64,000 nucleotides of DNA. Origin: JADZFO01 sp964512635. Its GTDB lineage: Bacteria; 4484-113; JAFGCY01. A model generated the notes under the pieces. That model saw nothing but the letters and a program-made list of their open reading frames with translations, ran no database searches and was not told where the DNA came from. Of the stretch, positions 24,726 through 33,360 are shown piece by piece; position 1 is the stretch's first letter, and each line of letters opens with the position of its first letter. The position numbers and the translations under genes are program-made. The stretch spans positions 41,520-105,519 of the forward strand of contig CAZEJB010000013.1 of assembly GCA_964512635.1 (NCBI GenBank). Reading direction: 5' to 3'.

Positions 24726-25331
24726 TTGCGCATCGACCCCGCGACTCTCAGCCCCGGCCGGCGCTACTTCATGATGATCTCCTGCATCATCCCGCGGCCG
24801 ATTGCCTGGGTCGCGACGCTCAATGAGGACGGCAGCCCTAACCTGGCGCCCTTTTCATTCTTCAACGCCTTTTCCGCCACGCCGCCGATCCTGGGCATCG
24901 GCTTTGCCCCGCACGAAGACAAGGGCGAGAAGGACACGCTGCGCAACCTGCGGCGGACCGGCGAGCTGACGGTCAGCCTGGCGACAGTGCCGATGGCCGA
25001 GCGCGTGGTGGAGACCAGCAGCGACCTGCCCTATGGCAGTGACGAGTTCAGCGCTGCCGGGGTTACGCCGGCGGCCTCAGATATGGTTGCCCCCCCGCGG
25101 GTTGCGGACAGCCCGGTGGCCTTCGAGTGCAGTGTCTTTGAGCTCAAGCCGCTGGGCGATGCCGGCAGCGTTCTGCTGCTGGCAGAAGTGAAGCTGATGC
25201 ACATCCAGGACACGCTGTTCAACTACTACGGCGTGGTCGACCCCTATAAGTTCGACGCGCTGGCGCGGCTCGGCGGGATCAGCTATAGCGGGCTGGGTGA
25301 ACGCTTCGATCTGCGAAGCGGTGGAGGCTAG
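24726..25331 (+). CDS. Flavin reductase-like FMN-binding protein
   Basis: A 201-residue protein. TTG 24726 is chosen because family members begin at the motif IDPATLSPGRRY, preceded here by an AAGGCGG site; ATG 24651 is in frame but adds an unlikely tail. CIIPRPIAWVATLNEDG and NLAPFSFFNAFS form the FMN-binding split barrel. It is divergent from moxR and probably supplies reduced flavin or binds FMN; the partner is unknown. Confidence 0.85.
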   Translation: MRIDPATLSPGRRYFMMISCIIPRPIAWVATLNEDGSPNLAPFSFFNAFSATPPILGIGFAPHEDKGEKDTLRNLRRTGELTVSLATVPMAERVVETSSDLPYGSDEFSAAGVTPAASDMVAPPRVADSPVAFECSVFELKPLGDAGSVLLLAEVKLMHIQDTLFNYYGVVDPYKFDALARLGGISYSGLGERFDLRSGGG

Positions 25332-25338
25332 AGTGGGC

Positions 25339-25370
25339 ACGGCCAAGGGTCAGGGGCCACGGCCAAGGGT
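25339..25370. repeat. Direct repeat of ACGGCCAAGGGT
   Basis: Two exact 12-bp copies start at 25339 and 25359, a 20-bp period, just after the flavin reductase gene. The GGCCAAGGG core also appears in the tandem heptamers at 14436-14463. It may be a short dispersed intergenic repeat of this genome. Confidence 0.5.
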
Positions 25371-25489
25371 AAAGGTTAAAGAGGTGAAGACCGGCGTGCA
25401 GCCGGCGATCCGAAAAAACAGGGCAGCGCCGCGGGAAGATCAGCCGGCATGTCGACCTGTGTCCACGATACAGCAGTTACACTGGAAGC

Positions 25490-26566
25490 ATGTCGCAACC
25501 GCGCAGTACAGGTCTGGTCCAGCGTGCCCCCGAGTGGCAGCGCCTGCGCGAGCTGCTGTCGCGCTGCGGCGGAAACAACGGCTTGCAGAACCTGACTGAG
25601 CAGGAGCTCTGGGAGCTGCCAAGCCTGTACCGCAAGGCCTTGTCCGACCTGTCGCTGATCCGCTCGGCGGGCATCCCGGGAACGGTGGAGCAGGAGCTCA
25701 GCCAGCTGTGCAATCAGGCTCACGGCATGATCTATGCCGGTACGCAGCGCCGCCGCGGCAAGGGCCTTGTTTACTACCTCATGGCTGAGCTGCCCCAGGC
25801 GGCCCGGCGGCACAGCCGGATGATCCTCTTTGCCGGTCTGGTGATGGCTATCTTCGCGGTGCTGGGTTTTGTGCACTCGCTGCTGCAGCCGAAGGTGGCC
25901 GAAGCGGTGATGGGGCCGTACATACTTGGCCACTACGAGGCCCAGCTTGAAGGCGCCCGCGAGGAGGCCGACCTGCAGCTGGCGACCCAGATCGCCCCGG
26001 AGGAGCGGCCATCGGCCTGGCTCTACATCACCATTAACAACATCATGGTGTCCTTCAACGCGCTGATGTATGGCGTGCTGGGCGGGGTGCCTTCGCTGTT
26101 TGTGCTTGGCTTCAACGGCTATATGGTCGGCGCCCTGGGCTATGTCTATTTCAACTCCGACCCCGGGATCAACATCAACCTGCCGCTTTACTTCATCGCC
26201 GGTATTGCGCCGCATGGCAGCATCGAGCTGCCGGCGATCTGCATCGCGGCGGCGGCGGGCATGCTGCTGGGTTTCTCCTGGGTCTTCCCCGGCGGCAAGC
26301 CGCGGGGCCAGGCCTTCCGCGAGGCAGTGCCCGACGCCCTGAAGCTGATCATGATCTGTGTGGTGACCCTGATTGTGGCGGGCATCATCGAGGGTTTTGT
26401 CACCCCGCTGCGGCATCCCACCGGCTTCCCGCTGGACATGTGGTTCATGATCAAGATTGCCATCGGCGCCGTAGTCTTCGGCTGCTGGCTGCTGTGGCTC
26501 AGCCAGGGCGGGCTGGAGCGCCCGGCCGCGGTTAGAGCTGCGGCTGCCGACGGGGCAGCCGCGTGA
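25490..26566 (+). CDS. SpoIIM-like (stage II sporulation protein M family) membrane protein
   Basis: A 358-residue protein. ATG 25490 has TACACT 6 nt upstream and no ribosome site. A soluble helical N-terminus of about 105 residues is followed by four to five TM helices with the family motifs NNIMVSFNALMYGVLGGVPS and GIAPHGSIELPAI. In sporulators SpoIIM acts in peptidoglycan remodelling during engulfment, but the family is common in non-sporulating bacteria, often near DUF58/MoxR/RDD genes as here. No sporulation genes are seen. Confidence 0.85.
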   Translation: MSQPRSTGLVQRAPEWQRLRELLSRCGGNNGLQNLTEQELWELPSLYRKALSDLSLIRSAGIPGTVEQELSQLCNQAHGMIYAGTQRRRGKGLVYYLMAELPQAARRHSRMILFAGLVMAIFAVLGFVHSLLQPKVAEAVMGPYILGHYEAQLEGAREEADLQLATQIAPEERPSAWLYITINNIMVSFNALMYGVLGGVPSLFVLGFNGYMVGALGYVYFNSDPGININLPLYFIAGIAPHGSIELPAICIAAAAGMLLGFSWVFPGGKPRGQAFREAVPDALKLIMICVVTLIVAGIIEGFVTPLRHPTGFPLDMWFMIKIAIGAVVFGCWLLWLSQGGLERPAAVRAAAADGAAA

Positions 26567-27345
26567 GCCAGGCGCCGGCCAAGTCGGCGACGGCCCGCTA
26601 CATCGACACCCTGGAGCGCCGGGCGAAAGTGGCGCGGCCGCTGCGCAGCCTGAGCGTCGGGCATGTCATCACCGGAGCGGTGCTGGGGCTTGGTATCTGC
26701 TTCCTGCTGGGCGTGCGGGCGCTGGACGCGGGCCGCTTCAACTGGTGGGCGACTATCCTCTTCTGCGTACTGAGCGGCGCAGGCTTTGGCTTTCTGGGCC
26801 GCTGGTTCTGGAACGGCGTGTTCATTTCAAATGTCCGCGAGTTGCGGGCGCTGGCGCGGCAGAATCTGTTTGACCATGATCTTCTGTACTTGTGTATGCA
26901 GGATGACCTGCCGGCCAAGTTTGAAGTGCTGCGGCATGTGGCCCAGAGTTATGGCAAGACCCGCGCCCGTAACTGGGCCGAACTGAAAAAGGGCAGCATG
27001 CAGCAGCGCGTGCAGTGGCTGGTAGAGAACTACTATGTGATCTGCTCAACCCTGCGCCTCGACAGCATTACGGCCCGCCTGCAGGCCCTGCAAAAGCGCT
27101 TGCTGCTGTGGAGCCTGCTGCCACTCGGCGTCTTTATCGCCAGTCTGATACCGGTCTTCATGGGGACCCCTCCCAGCCAGGGCTACGCGCTGCCTATTGT
27201 TCTGGGCGGGATGGCGCTGGCGCTGGGCGGTGGCGGTGTGCTGCTGAGCCTCGTCATGCTGGCCGGCAGCCTGCAGCAGGCCGCCTTCCTGGCCGAGCTG
27301 TCCGGCGCGCTGGATACGGATCTGCTGGATGAGGATGAGGAATAG
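26563..27345 (+). CDS. Hypothetical four-helix membrane protein
   Basis: A 260-residue protein from GTG 26563, overlapping the SpoIIM-like stop (GTGA). Two hydrophobic hairpins, about residues 30-85 and 185-250, flank a cytoplasmic helical segment. The C-terminus is acidic (ends LLDEDEE). It is probably a partner of the SpoIIM-like protein by translational coupling. No family is recognised. Confidence 0.65.
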   Translation: MSQAPAKSATARYIDTLERRAKVARPLRSLSVGHVITGAVLGLGICFLLGVRALDAGRFNWWATILFCVLSGAGFGFLGRWFWNGVFISNVRELRALARQNLFDHDLLYLCMQDDLPAKFEVLRHVAQSYGKTRARNWAELKKGSMQQRVQWLVENYYVICSTLRLDSITARLQALQKRLLLWSLLPLGVFIASLIPVFMGTPPSQGYALPIVLGGMALALGGGGVLLSLVMLAGSLQQAAFLAELSGALDTDLLDEDEE

Positions 27346-27413
27346 GGAGAAGGCACTCACGCAGCCGCAGGGGCAGTTGCCACGGGGATGCGGTCGGAGA
27401 ATGCAGCGGACTG

Positions 27414-27668
27414 TTACTTGTAGCGGTAAATGATCCGGCCCTTGTTGAGGTCATAGGGTGAAAGCTCCACCAGCACGCGGTCGCCATTCAGCACGCGAAT
27501 GCGGAACTTGCGGATCTTGCCGGAGAGATAACCAAGAATCAGATTGCCGTTTTGCAGCTGCACACGAAACATGCCATCGCGCAGGGCCTCGATGACCGTG
27601 CCCTCAACCTCAATGGCCTCTTCCTTTGTACCTTCGTCGCCTGGTGCCTTGAACGCCACTCGCGCCAA
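27414..27668 (-). CDS. infA: Translation initiation factor IF-1
   Basis: An 84-residue protein. The S1/OB fold is clear: IEVEGTVIEALRDGMFRVQL, LSGKIRK and VELSPYDLNKGRIIYRYK, colinear with E. coli IF-1. TTG 27668 is chosen because GGAG lies upstream and it gives MARVAFK as the N-terminus; GTG 27659 is an alternative. A 12-residue N-terminal extension rich in Lys/Glu precedes the usual start. It is monocistronic here, away from ribosomal protein genes. Confidence 0.93.
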   Translation of the reverse strand: MARVAFKAPGDEGTKEEAIEVEGTVIEALRDGMFRVQLQNGNLILGYLSGKIRKFRIRVLNGDRVLVELSPYDLNKGRIIYRYK

Positions 27669-27859
27669 ACCTCGCTCCAATGAATATGGATTACCGCCAG
27701 CAAAACCCAGCTTGAGCCGGTGAGAAGCTGGGACTGGACACCGCCTGCAGGCTGCGCACCTTGCAGTGCAGCAGGTTGATTCTACCACCGCGCGGCGGGA
27801 ATCATGTCAAATCCCGGTGTGAAGCTGTCAACCTGTTCCAGCCAGCCAGCCTTCAGCAG

Positions 27860-29983
27860 CTAGTCGGCCCGCGCCTCTATCTCCTGGCCGCCGGCCTCTC
27901 GCAGCCGGGCCTGGACGGTGTCGGCGGTGAAGAGCCCGTCGAGCAGTATCGGCTTGTTAGGGTTGCCGGCGGGGAAGATGGCGGTCAACGGAATACTGCT
28001 GAAGCCAAGGCGGCGCAGAATGCTGGTGATCTCCTCGTCCTGGTTGGTCCAGTCCGCCTGCAGCACAATCACATCCAGCTCATCGACCACTTTACGGGTG
28101 CCTTCCACGTTGAGGGCGACGCGCTCGTTGACATGGCAGTTCGGGCACCAGGCGGCGGTGAAGTCCACCAGCACCGTCTTGCCCTGGCTCGTCGCCTCCT
28201 TCAGCCGGGCGATGGAGAAGCGTTCCCAGGGCAGTTCGTGCTCGCCACCGTGCGGGATGCCGCCGGTGTTGGCCATGGCCTGGCCGGCGGCCATACTGTT
28301 GTTGATCTGCTTATAACAGAACCAGGCCGAGCCGAGGATGATCAGCGGGACCACCAGCGCCGCGATCTGCAGCGCGCGGCGGCTGACCGGGATCATGCGG
28401 CCCCAGAGCCAGCAGGCGAAGCCAACAACGGTCAGCCAGGACAGCATCCAGATGATGGCGCCGGTCCCCATGCTGCCGCCCATGATGCTGAGCAGATAGA
28501 CGACGGTGGCAAAGAGCAGGAAGGCCATCACGCGCTCGAAGTCGATCAGCCAGGTGCGGGAGTCCTGCAGTTTGCGGCTGAGGTTGCCGCGCTCGCGGCG
28601 GCCCAGGCGGGTGACGAAGGGCAGCATGGCCAGATAGGGAATCGCCATGCCAATGCCGACCATCGCGAAGATCAGCAGGGTTTCCTTCCAGGTACGGGTG
28701 AAGGCATAGCCGAGGGCCGGGCCCAGGAAGGGGCCGACGCAGGGCGTGCCCAGCACCGTCGCCAGCACACCCTTAAAGAAGGATCCGCTGTAGCCCTCCT
28801 TTTCCGCGAGGTGCTCGGTGCCTTCGGTCAGGGCGCGGGGCGGCTTGATGGTGAAGACGCCGGCCATTGAGAGGCCGAAGATGAAGATGACGCCGGCCAT
28901 GACCATGACAAAGGCCGGAGACTGGAACTGGTTACCCCAGCCGAGCGTGGTGCCGGCGGCCTGGATTATGGCGATGATGATCGCGCCGAGCAGGAAGGTG
29001 AAGATGATGCCGGCGGCGAAGACGATGCCGTGGTTGATGACGTGCTTGGGGTCCTTCTCGACGCTGCGGACGAGCTCAATCACCTTGATGCTGACAACCG
29101 GCAGGACACAGGGCATGACATTCAGGATCAGGCCGCCGATGAAGGCGAGGCCAAGCAGAGCCCAGAGCGAGAGCTGCTTGGAGTCGGTCTCCGTCTGCAG
29201 GCTCTCCAGGTCAACCCCGCCGCCATTGCCGCCGGCCGCGGCCTCGGTGCCGGCCGGCTGGGACCCGTTGAACAGGTCATCCACGCCAGTGGCCGGGGCG
29301 GCTGCAGAAGCGTCAGGCTTGAAGAGCGAGTAGTCGACCGGCGCGGGCGCGGTCAGATTCTCAACGGGCGTGACGAGCACGCTGGCTGGCGAATCCGCTG
29401 CCAGCACCTCCAGCTTCCACTCGATCGTTTCCTTGGACGGACGCAGGCAGAATGACTCCGTGCAGGCGGAAAAGCTCAGCAGTCCGGTGAAGCTCCGCGG
29501 ACCCGGGGCGGCATCCGCTGCAAGCTTGCCCTTGATGGTCACATAGCTCTGACCGTAAATGACGTACATGTCCTTGCCGCCGTCATCTTTCTTCTCACCG
29601 CTGGGGAAAACCGGCTCTTCCCAGGTTACCCCCTCAGCAGGATCCATGGTCAGGCTGATCGGTTTGTAGTTGCTGTTGTCGGTCTTCTGGGCGCCATAGG
29701 TATGAAACTCCCAGGGCTGGCCGTTAGCGTCGACACCCTTGGCGGGGCTCAGCCGCAGGGCCAGAGTGAACTCATCGCCTGGGCGCAGGGCCTGACGATC
29801 AGAAAGTGCATCGCGCAGCAGCGCGTTCTTGGAATACACCAGCGTCGTCGGATCGGTAAAGCTGACGCTGTCCTGGGCCTGAGCGACAAAAAGCAGCGCC
29901 AGCGCGGCCAGCAAGCTTGTAATCATTGAAAAGACTGCCAGACGGCGGAAACGGCCGATTGGCGCTGTTGAAATCCTGCTCAT
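27860..29983 (-). CDS. DsbD-like thiol:disulfide interchange protein
   Basis: A 707-residue protein from ATG 29983, with a GAGGG site upstream. A signal peptide (1-31) is followed by a DsbD-alpha/DsbC-like domain (about 32-230). A CcdA-type membrane region (about 260-560) has conserved Cys in MPCVLPVVS and GTPCVGPFLGPALG. The C-terminal thioredoxin domain has WCPNC near residue 612. It carries electrons from cytoplasmic thioredoxin across the inner membrane to reduce periplasmic disulfides. The three-domain order is that of DsbD. Confidence 0.9.
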   Translation of the reverse strand: MSRISTAPIGRFRRLAVFSMITSLLAALALLFVAQAQDSVSFTDPTTLVYSKNALLRDALSDRQALRPGDEFTLALRLSPAKGVDANGQPWEFHTYGAQKTDNSNYKPISLTMDPAEGVTWEEPVFPSGEKKDDGGKDMYVIYGQSYVTIKGKLAADAAPGPRSFTGLLSFSACTESFCLRPSKETIEWKLEVLAADSPASVLVTPVENLTAPAPVDYSLFKPDASAAAPATGVDDLFNGSQPAGTEAAAGGNGGGVDLESLQTETDSKQLSLWALLGLAFIGGLILNVMPCVLPVVSIKVIELVRSVEKDPKHVINHGIVFAAGIIFTFLLGAIIIAIIQAAGTTLGWGNQFQSPAFVMVMAGVIFIFGLSMAGVFTIKPPRALTEGTEHLAEKEGYSGSFFKGVLATVLGTPCVGPFLGPALGYAFTRTWKETLLIFAMVGIGMAIPYLAMLPFVTRLGRRERGNLSRKLQDSRTWLIDFERVMAFLLFATVVYLLSIMGGSMGTGAIIWMLSWLTVVGFACWLWGRMIPVSRRALQIAALVVPLIILGSAWFCYKQINNSMAAGQAMANTGGIPHGGEHELPWERFSIARLKEATSQGKTVLVDFTAAWCPNCHVNERVALNVEGTRKVVDELDVIVLQADWTNQDEEITSILRRLGFSSIPLTAIFPAGNPNKPILLDGLFTADTVQARLREAGGQEIEARAD

Positions 29984-30148
29984 ACTCAAGCACCCTCTGC
30001 GATCTGATCTGGGCTCATCTGCAAGACGTGCCACGGGCCCCGGATGTTGACCAGCGGCCCGGACACTAGCTTAGCACTGAACGACTTACCCGCACAGCGC
30101 GGAGTTTAGCTCAGCTCCGCCGCCTGCCTGTATTGCTATACTCGCTGC

Positions 30149-30946
30149 GTGAACAGCGGTCCCCTGAGCCTGATCGGCCTGCTGGCGGAATACCCGCTCT
30201 TTGTGCTGCGCCTTTTCACCAACCCGCGCAGCCTGGTTCGCGGAGTCGACTGGAACGCGCCCGGAACCCTAGAGCGCTTTGCTCTCTATGTGCTGCTGAG
30301 CCTGGGCATCCTGGTTCTGGCCTTCAGCGACTTTCGCCTGCTGGCCGAGACCGAGCGCCCGGGACTGAACACTTTCAAGGGCATTGTGATGCGGGCCCAC
30401 GAGCGCTCCTGGGACAGCGCTGAGACGATCGCGAACATGAAGGATCCCGAAGCGCAGAAGGCTGCGCAGGCCTGGTCCTGGCTGGAGCTTAGGGGAGTTT
30501 ACGGCGCCTTCAACCTTAGCCGGGGCGAGGCGAAACGCCTGTGGGACAACCTGCTGCTGCCCGGCTTTCTGGCCTATACCTTCTTTGCCGGCCTGCTGGC
30601 CACCGCGCTGATCGCCCGCCTGCGCATGTGGGTCTTTCACCTCGGCTGGGAGCACGCCATCGGCACGGGGCTGCTGGGCTATCTGGCATCCGCCGCCTGC
30701 GCGGCGCTGTCGCTGGTGCCCTTCGCGCTGCTGCTGATCTGCCGCCACTGCGGCGTGCGTCTGGGGCTGTTCATCCTGCTCAATCTGGCGGCCTGGGCCT
30801 ATATGGGCTATTTCTGCCTTGGCGATCTGGGCGAGCGTCCGCGGGGGTTTATGCTTCTGCTGAAGAGCCTTGGCTATGGCCTTGCGCTCTATGCCTTGAC
30901 TTACCTCGTCTTCCTTGCGCTGATCATGTGCATCATCCCGATCTAG
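30149..30946 (+). CDS. Hypothetical Yip1-like membrane protein
   Basis: A 265-residue protein. GTG 30149 has TATACT 6 nt upstream. Five hydrophobic helices (about residues 45-70, 130-155, 165-190, 195-220 and 230-262) follow a short cytoplasmic start containing PLFVLRLFTNPRSLVRG. The placement resembles Yip1-domain proteins, but similarity is weak. It contains a CRHCG motif near residue 198 between helices. The function is unknown. Confidence 0.65.
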   Translation: MNSGPLSLIGLLAEYPLFVLRLFTNPRSLVRGVDWNAPGTLERFALYVLLSLGILVLAFSDFRLLAETERPGLNTFKGIVMRAHERSWDSAETIANMKDPEAQKAAQAWSWLELRGVYGAFNLSRGEAKRLWDNLLLPGFLAYTFFAGLLATALIARLRMWVFHLGWEHAIGTGLLGYLASAACAALSLVPFALLLICRHCGVRLGLFILLNLAAWAYMGYFCLGDLGERPRGFMLLLKSLGYGLALYALTYLVFLALIMCIIPI

Positions 30947-31006
30947 TTTTTTGATAGCACTTTGAGCCAGCTTTGAAGCGAGCTTTACTCCGACGGCTCA
31001 CTCTTG

Positions 31007-31486
31007 ATGAGCATGAATCAAGTCGTAATCGATCAATTGAGTTCGTGTCTGCAGAACCACAACCAGGTGTACATGGATTGGTTTATCTTCTTTGCGGGGT
31101 ACAACATGCTCGCGTACTCTGGTTTTCTGACCTTGCTTTACCGCGATAACAGCAAGAAATACCGACCGGCCATAAGGCGGGTATCCCAGTTGTTCCTTTT
31201 TCAGAACGCACTGGCCGTACTGGGAAGCGTTGGGTCTACTTGTTCCATGTACAACGCTAACATGATGCTGATAAACAACCTGGCAACAGGGTGCTCTATT
31301 GACTCACACAACATGTCCTGGTGCAGATTGCCATTTTATACATTTTGGTGGTTAGGTGGAGCGCTTATGACCATGGCTGTCCTAGCCTACTTCTACATAT
31401 GGGCCTGGCTTTACCGCCATGCCAATGACAATACTCAGAAAAGTGAAGAGAAAATAGCCGACGATCAGCCAATGAACCCCTCTTAA
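31007..31486 (+). CDS. Hypothetical three-helix membrane protein, AT-richer than neighbours
   Basis: A 159-residue protein from ATG 31007 (TTG 31004 and ATG 31013 are alternatives). Hydrophobic segments lie at about residues 25-42, 65-83 and 112-135, with several Cys between the second and third. Base composition and codon use are visibly lower in GC than in flanking genes, suggesting recent acquisition. No family is recognised and no ribosome site is obvious. Confidence 0.55.
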   Translation: MSMNQVVIDQLSSCLQNHNQVYMDWFIFFAGYNMLAYSGFLTLLYRDNSKKYRPAIRRVSQLFLFQNALAVLGSVGSTCSMYNANMMLINNLATGCSIDSHNMSWCRLPFYTFWWLGGALMTMAVLAYFYIWAWLYRHANDNTQKSEEKIADDQPMNPS

Positions 31487-31538
31487 ATGAATAGGTAAGA
31501 TCCAAGCCAGAGATGCAAATGGCCTAGCAATGGAGCGA

Positions 31539-32546
31539 TCAGCTATCGGCCTTCCCGTCGCCCGGAGCTGCGCGGTGACGCGGGTCAGTATCAAAGTGAT
31601 GCAGCATCTCGCTGGCTGGGCCGTAGCCGCGCGCTGAGGCTTCCTCAAAGTTCGCGCGGGCTTTGACGATGTCCGCCTCGACGCCCTCGCCGTGCAGATA
31701 GCAGTCGCCCAGTGCAAAGAAGCACTGCGGATCGCCCAGATCCGCGCCCTGCTGATAGAAGGAGGCCGCGGCCGCCTTGTCGGCAAGTGCCCCGACACCC
31801 GTTGCGCTGCAGTAGCCCAGGCCGTAATAGGCCGTCGGGTAGCCCGCCTCGGCGGAAAGCACGAAGAGCTCGTGGGCCGCCTTGAAGTCGTGCCGGGGGA
31901 ACTCAGGCTTCAGGAGGATGCAGCCGGCGTGATAGGCGCTGCCGCCGTCGCCCGCCTTTGCAGCCTGCTGATAGTAATCCAGTGCGCCGGATTCATCCTT
32001 GTCGACGCCTTCGCCATTGGCATAGACCAGGGCCAGCATCCGCAGCCCCAGGCGGTGGCTTTGAGCCGCGGCCAGTTCCAGATAGCGCCGGCGCTCGTCC
32101 CACAGCGGGTCATCCGCCGGCAGCGAATAGGCCTCGGCATAGAGGAACTCTGAGTAGAGGTACTGGGCTTCGGCGTCCCCGTCGTCGGCGATTTTCTTCA
32201 CTGCCGGAGCGGTGGTTTCCCGCACATAGTCGCAGACAATCATCTCGCCGTCGTTCATGTAGCGCCAGCGAACGAGCGCCACATGCATCTGGGCCAGCAC
32301 ATCGCCCTGTTCCGCGGCCTTGCTGAACAGGCTGAGGGCGCGGTCGTAATCTTTGTTCGCGCCAAGCTCGAGCAAGGGCAGGGCTTCTTCACGCAGGCTG
32401 CGGTTGGCCTGCTGCTGCCAGGCCCGCGGGTTGGTCTTTGCGGAAGCGCCGGAATCTCCCCTGGGGCGGCAGCCGCCAAGCAGCACGGCAGCTGCCAGCA
32501 AAGCGATGATAAGGAGGACCGGCAGATAGCTGAATACGCGGCTCAC
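31539..32546 (-). CDS. Sel1-repeat lipoprotein
   Basis: A 335-residue protein. GTG 32546 has TATACT 6 nt upstream, and the N-terminus then forms a lipoprotein signal with lipobox LLGGC near residue 22. At least five Sel1/TPR-like repeats follow, with the pattern A-x-x-x-Y-x-G near GEGVDKDESGALDYYQQAA and GYPTAYYGLGYC. Sel1 proteins act as scaffolds; here the repeats would be periplasmic or surface-exposed. Partners are unknown. Confidence 0.8.
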   Translation of the reverse strand: MSRVFSYLPVLLIIALLAAAVLLGGCRPRGDSGASAKTNPRAWQQQANRSLREEALPLLELGANKDYDRALSLFSKAAEQGDVLAQMHVALVRWRYMNDGEMIVCDYVRETTAPAVKKIADDGDAEAQYLYSEFLYAEAYSLPADDPLWDERRRYLELAAAQSHRLGLRMLALVYANGEGVDKDESGALDYYQQAAKAGDGGSAYHAGCILLKPEFPRHDFKAAHELFVLSAEAGYPTAYYGLGYCSATGVGALADKAAAASFYQQGADLGDPQCFFALGDCYLHGEGVEADIVKARANFEEASARGYGPASEMLHHFDTDPRHRAAPGDGKADS

Positions 32547-32596
32547 CGCAGAAGTATAGAACCGATCCCGGGTAGCTGCGGCCTGGAAAAGCAAAG

Positions 32597-32621
32597 AGCG
32601 GCCGGGATCGGACCGGCCGCT
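32597..32621 (-). terminator. Probable Rho-independent terminator after the DinB gene
   Basis: Perfect 9-bp arms, AGCGGCCGG and CCGGCCGCT, enclose a 7-nt loop. Read on the minus strand, the hairpin is followed by CTTTGCTTTT, a T-rich tract. It lies 110 bp past the DinB stop and just upstream of the Sel1 gene promoter. Confidence 0.6.
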
Positions 32622-32649
32622 ACATGGCATATGAGAAAGCTGTGTAAGG

Positions 32650-32667
32650 CCGCGGGCGCGCCCGCGG
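32650..32667. repeat. 18-bp perfect GC palindrome
   Basis: CCGCGGGCGCGCCCGCGG is its own reverse complement and lies between the DinB stop and the terminator hairpin. It could be a second terminator stem or a protein site; it has no T tract. Confidence 0.45.
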
Positions 32668-32730
32668 GCATGCCGTGAAAAGCGGGCGCGGGCGCTGGCA
32701 GAAGAGAGCCTGCCGCAGCCGCTGATCCGG

Positions 32731-33237
32731 CTAGGCCCCCGGGGGCTGCTCCATGCCGTACTGGGCCCATTCTTCCTTGCTGGGGCCGAAGCGGCCGTGA
32801 ACCGGCAGGCCGGCATGGCGCATCAGCACCGTGAGCTGCCCGAAGTGGTGGCATTCGTGGTCATTAAGCGCCATCAGGGTGAAGCCGCGCTGCCAGGTCT
32901 CTCCATACATATTGTCTTCCTGCAGCAGGGTCTCGTCGGTCCACTTCTCTTTGACCGCGGCAAGCACGGCGCTAGAGAGCTGCGTATAGGCCTCGACGAT
33001 TCGCGCGGCGCTGGCAGGAATCCCTTCATTGAGCACGCTGTCGTCGATGTCCAGGCCCACTTCGTTGGCCATGCCGGGAATGCTCTGGACGATGTGCCAG
33101 GCCACGGCGCCAATCGTGCGGTGTCCGTCGGTCACAAAGCTGCCAAGGCTGGCATCAGTGAGCTGCGTCAGGATCTGAGTCCCTTCGGCCGCCATATGGC
33201 CATAGACCTTCTCGAAGTCTTCGATCTTCCTGAACAT
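32731..33237 (-). CDS. DinB/DfsB-family metal-binding protein
   Basis: A 168-residue four-helix protein from ATG 33237 with GGAGG upstream. The His triad of DinB-fold proteins is visible: H48 (AVAWHIV), H127 and H131 (NDHECHHFGQL). Family members bind Zn or Ni and often act in bacillithiol- or mycothiol-type thiol transfer, or respond to damage. Expression seems controlled by a strong promoter with an overlapping palindrome at 33256-33293. Confidence 0.85.
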   Translation of the reverse strand: MFRKIEDFEKVYGHMAAEGTQILTQLTDASLGSFVTDGHRTIGAVAWHIVQSIPGMANEVGLDIDDSVLNEGIPASAARIVEAYTQLSSAVLAAVKEKWTDETLLQEDNMYGETWQRGFTLMALNDHECHHFGQLTVLMRHAGLPVHGRFGPSKEEWAQYGMEQPPGA

Positions 33238-33255
33238 CTCCGCCTCCGGATTAAG

Positions 33256-33293
33256 CTATACACAAGTATAGTTAGTAGACATAGCTTTGTCAA
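33256..33293 (-). promoter_or_regulatory. Strong promoter of the DinB gene with overlapping operator palindrome
   Basis: On the minus strand TTGACA (33293-33288), a 17-bp spacer and TATACT (33270-33265) form a near-consensus promoter. A perfect dyad CTATAC-ACAA-GTATAG (33256-33271) covers the -10, a position typical for a repressor operator. This is one of the few two-box promoters on the chromosomal side. Confidence 0.7.
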
Positions 33294-33360
33294 GATACCC
33301 CGGCGACAATTCCGCCGATTTCAGGGCAGTCCTGAGTTTCCCGCCGGGCTAGAATGCCCC

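Noticed and set aside
25490..26566. Evidence for sporulation from the SpoIIM-like gene
   Set aside because: The family is widespread in non-sporulating bacteria and no other sporulation gene is present.
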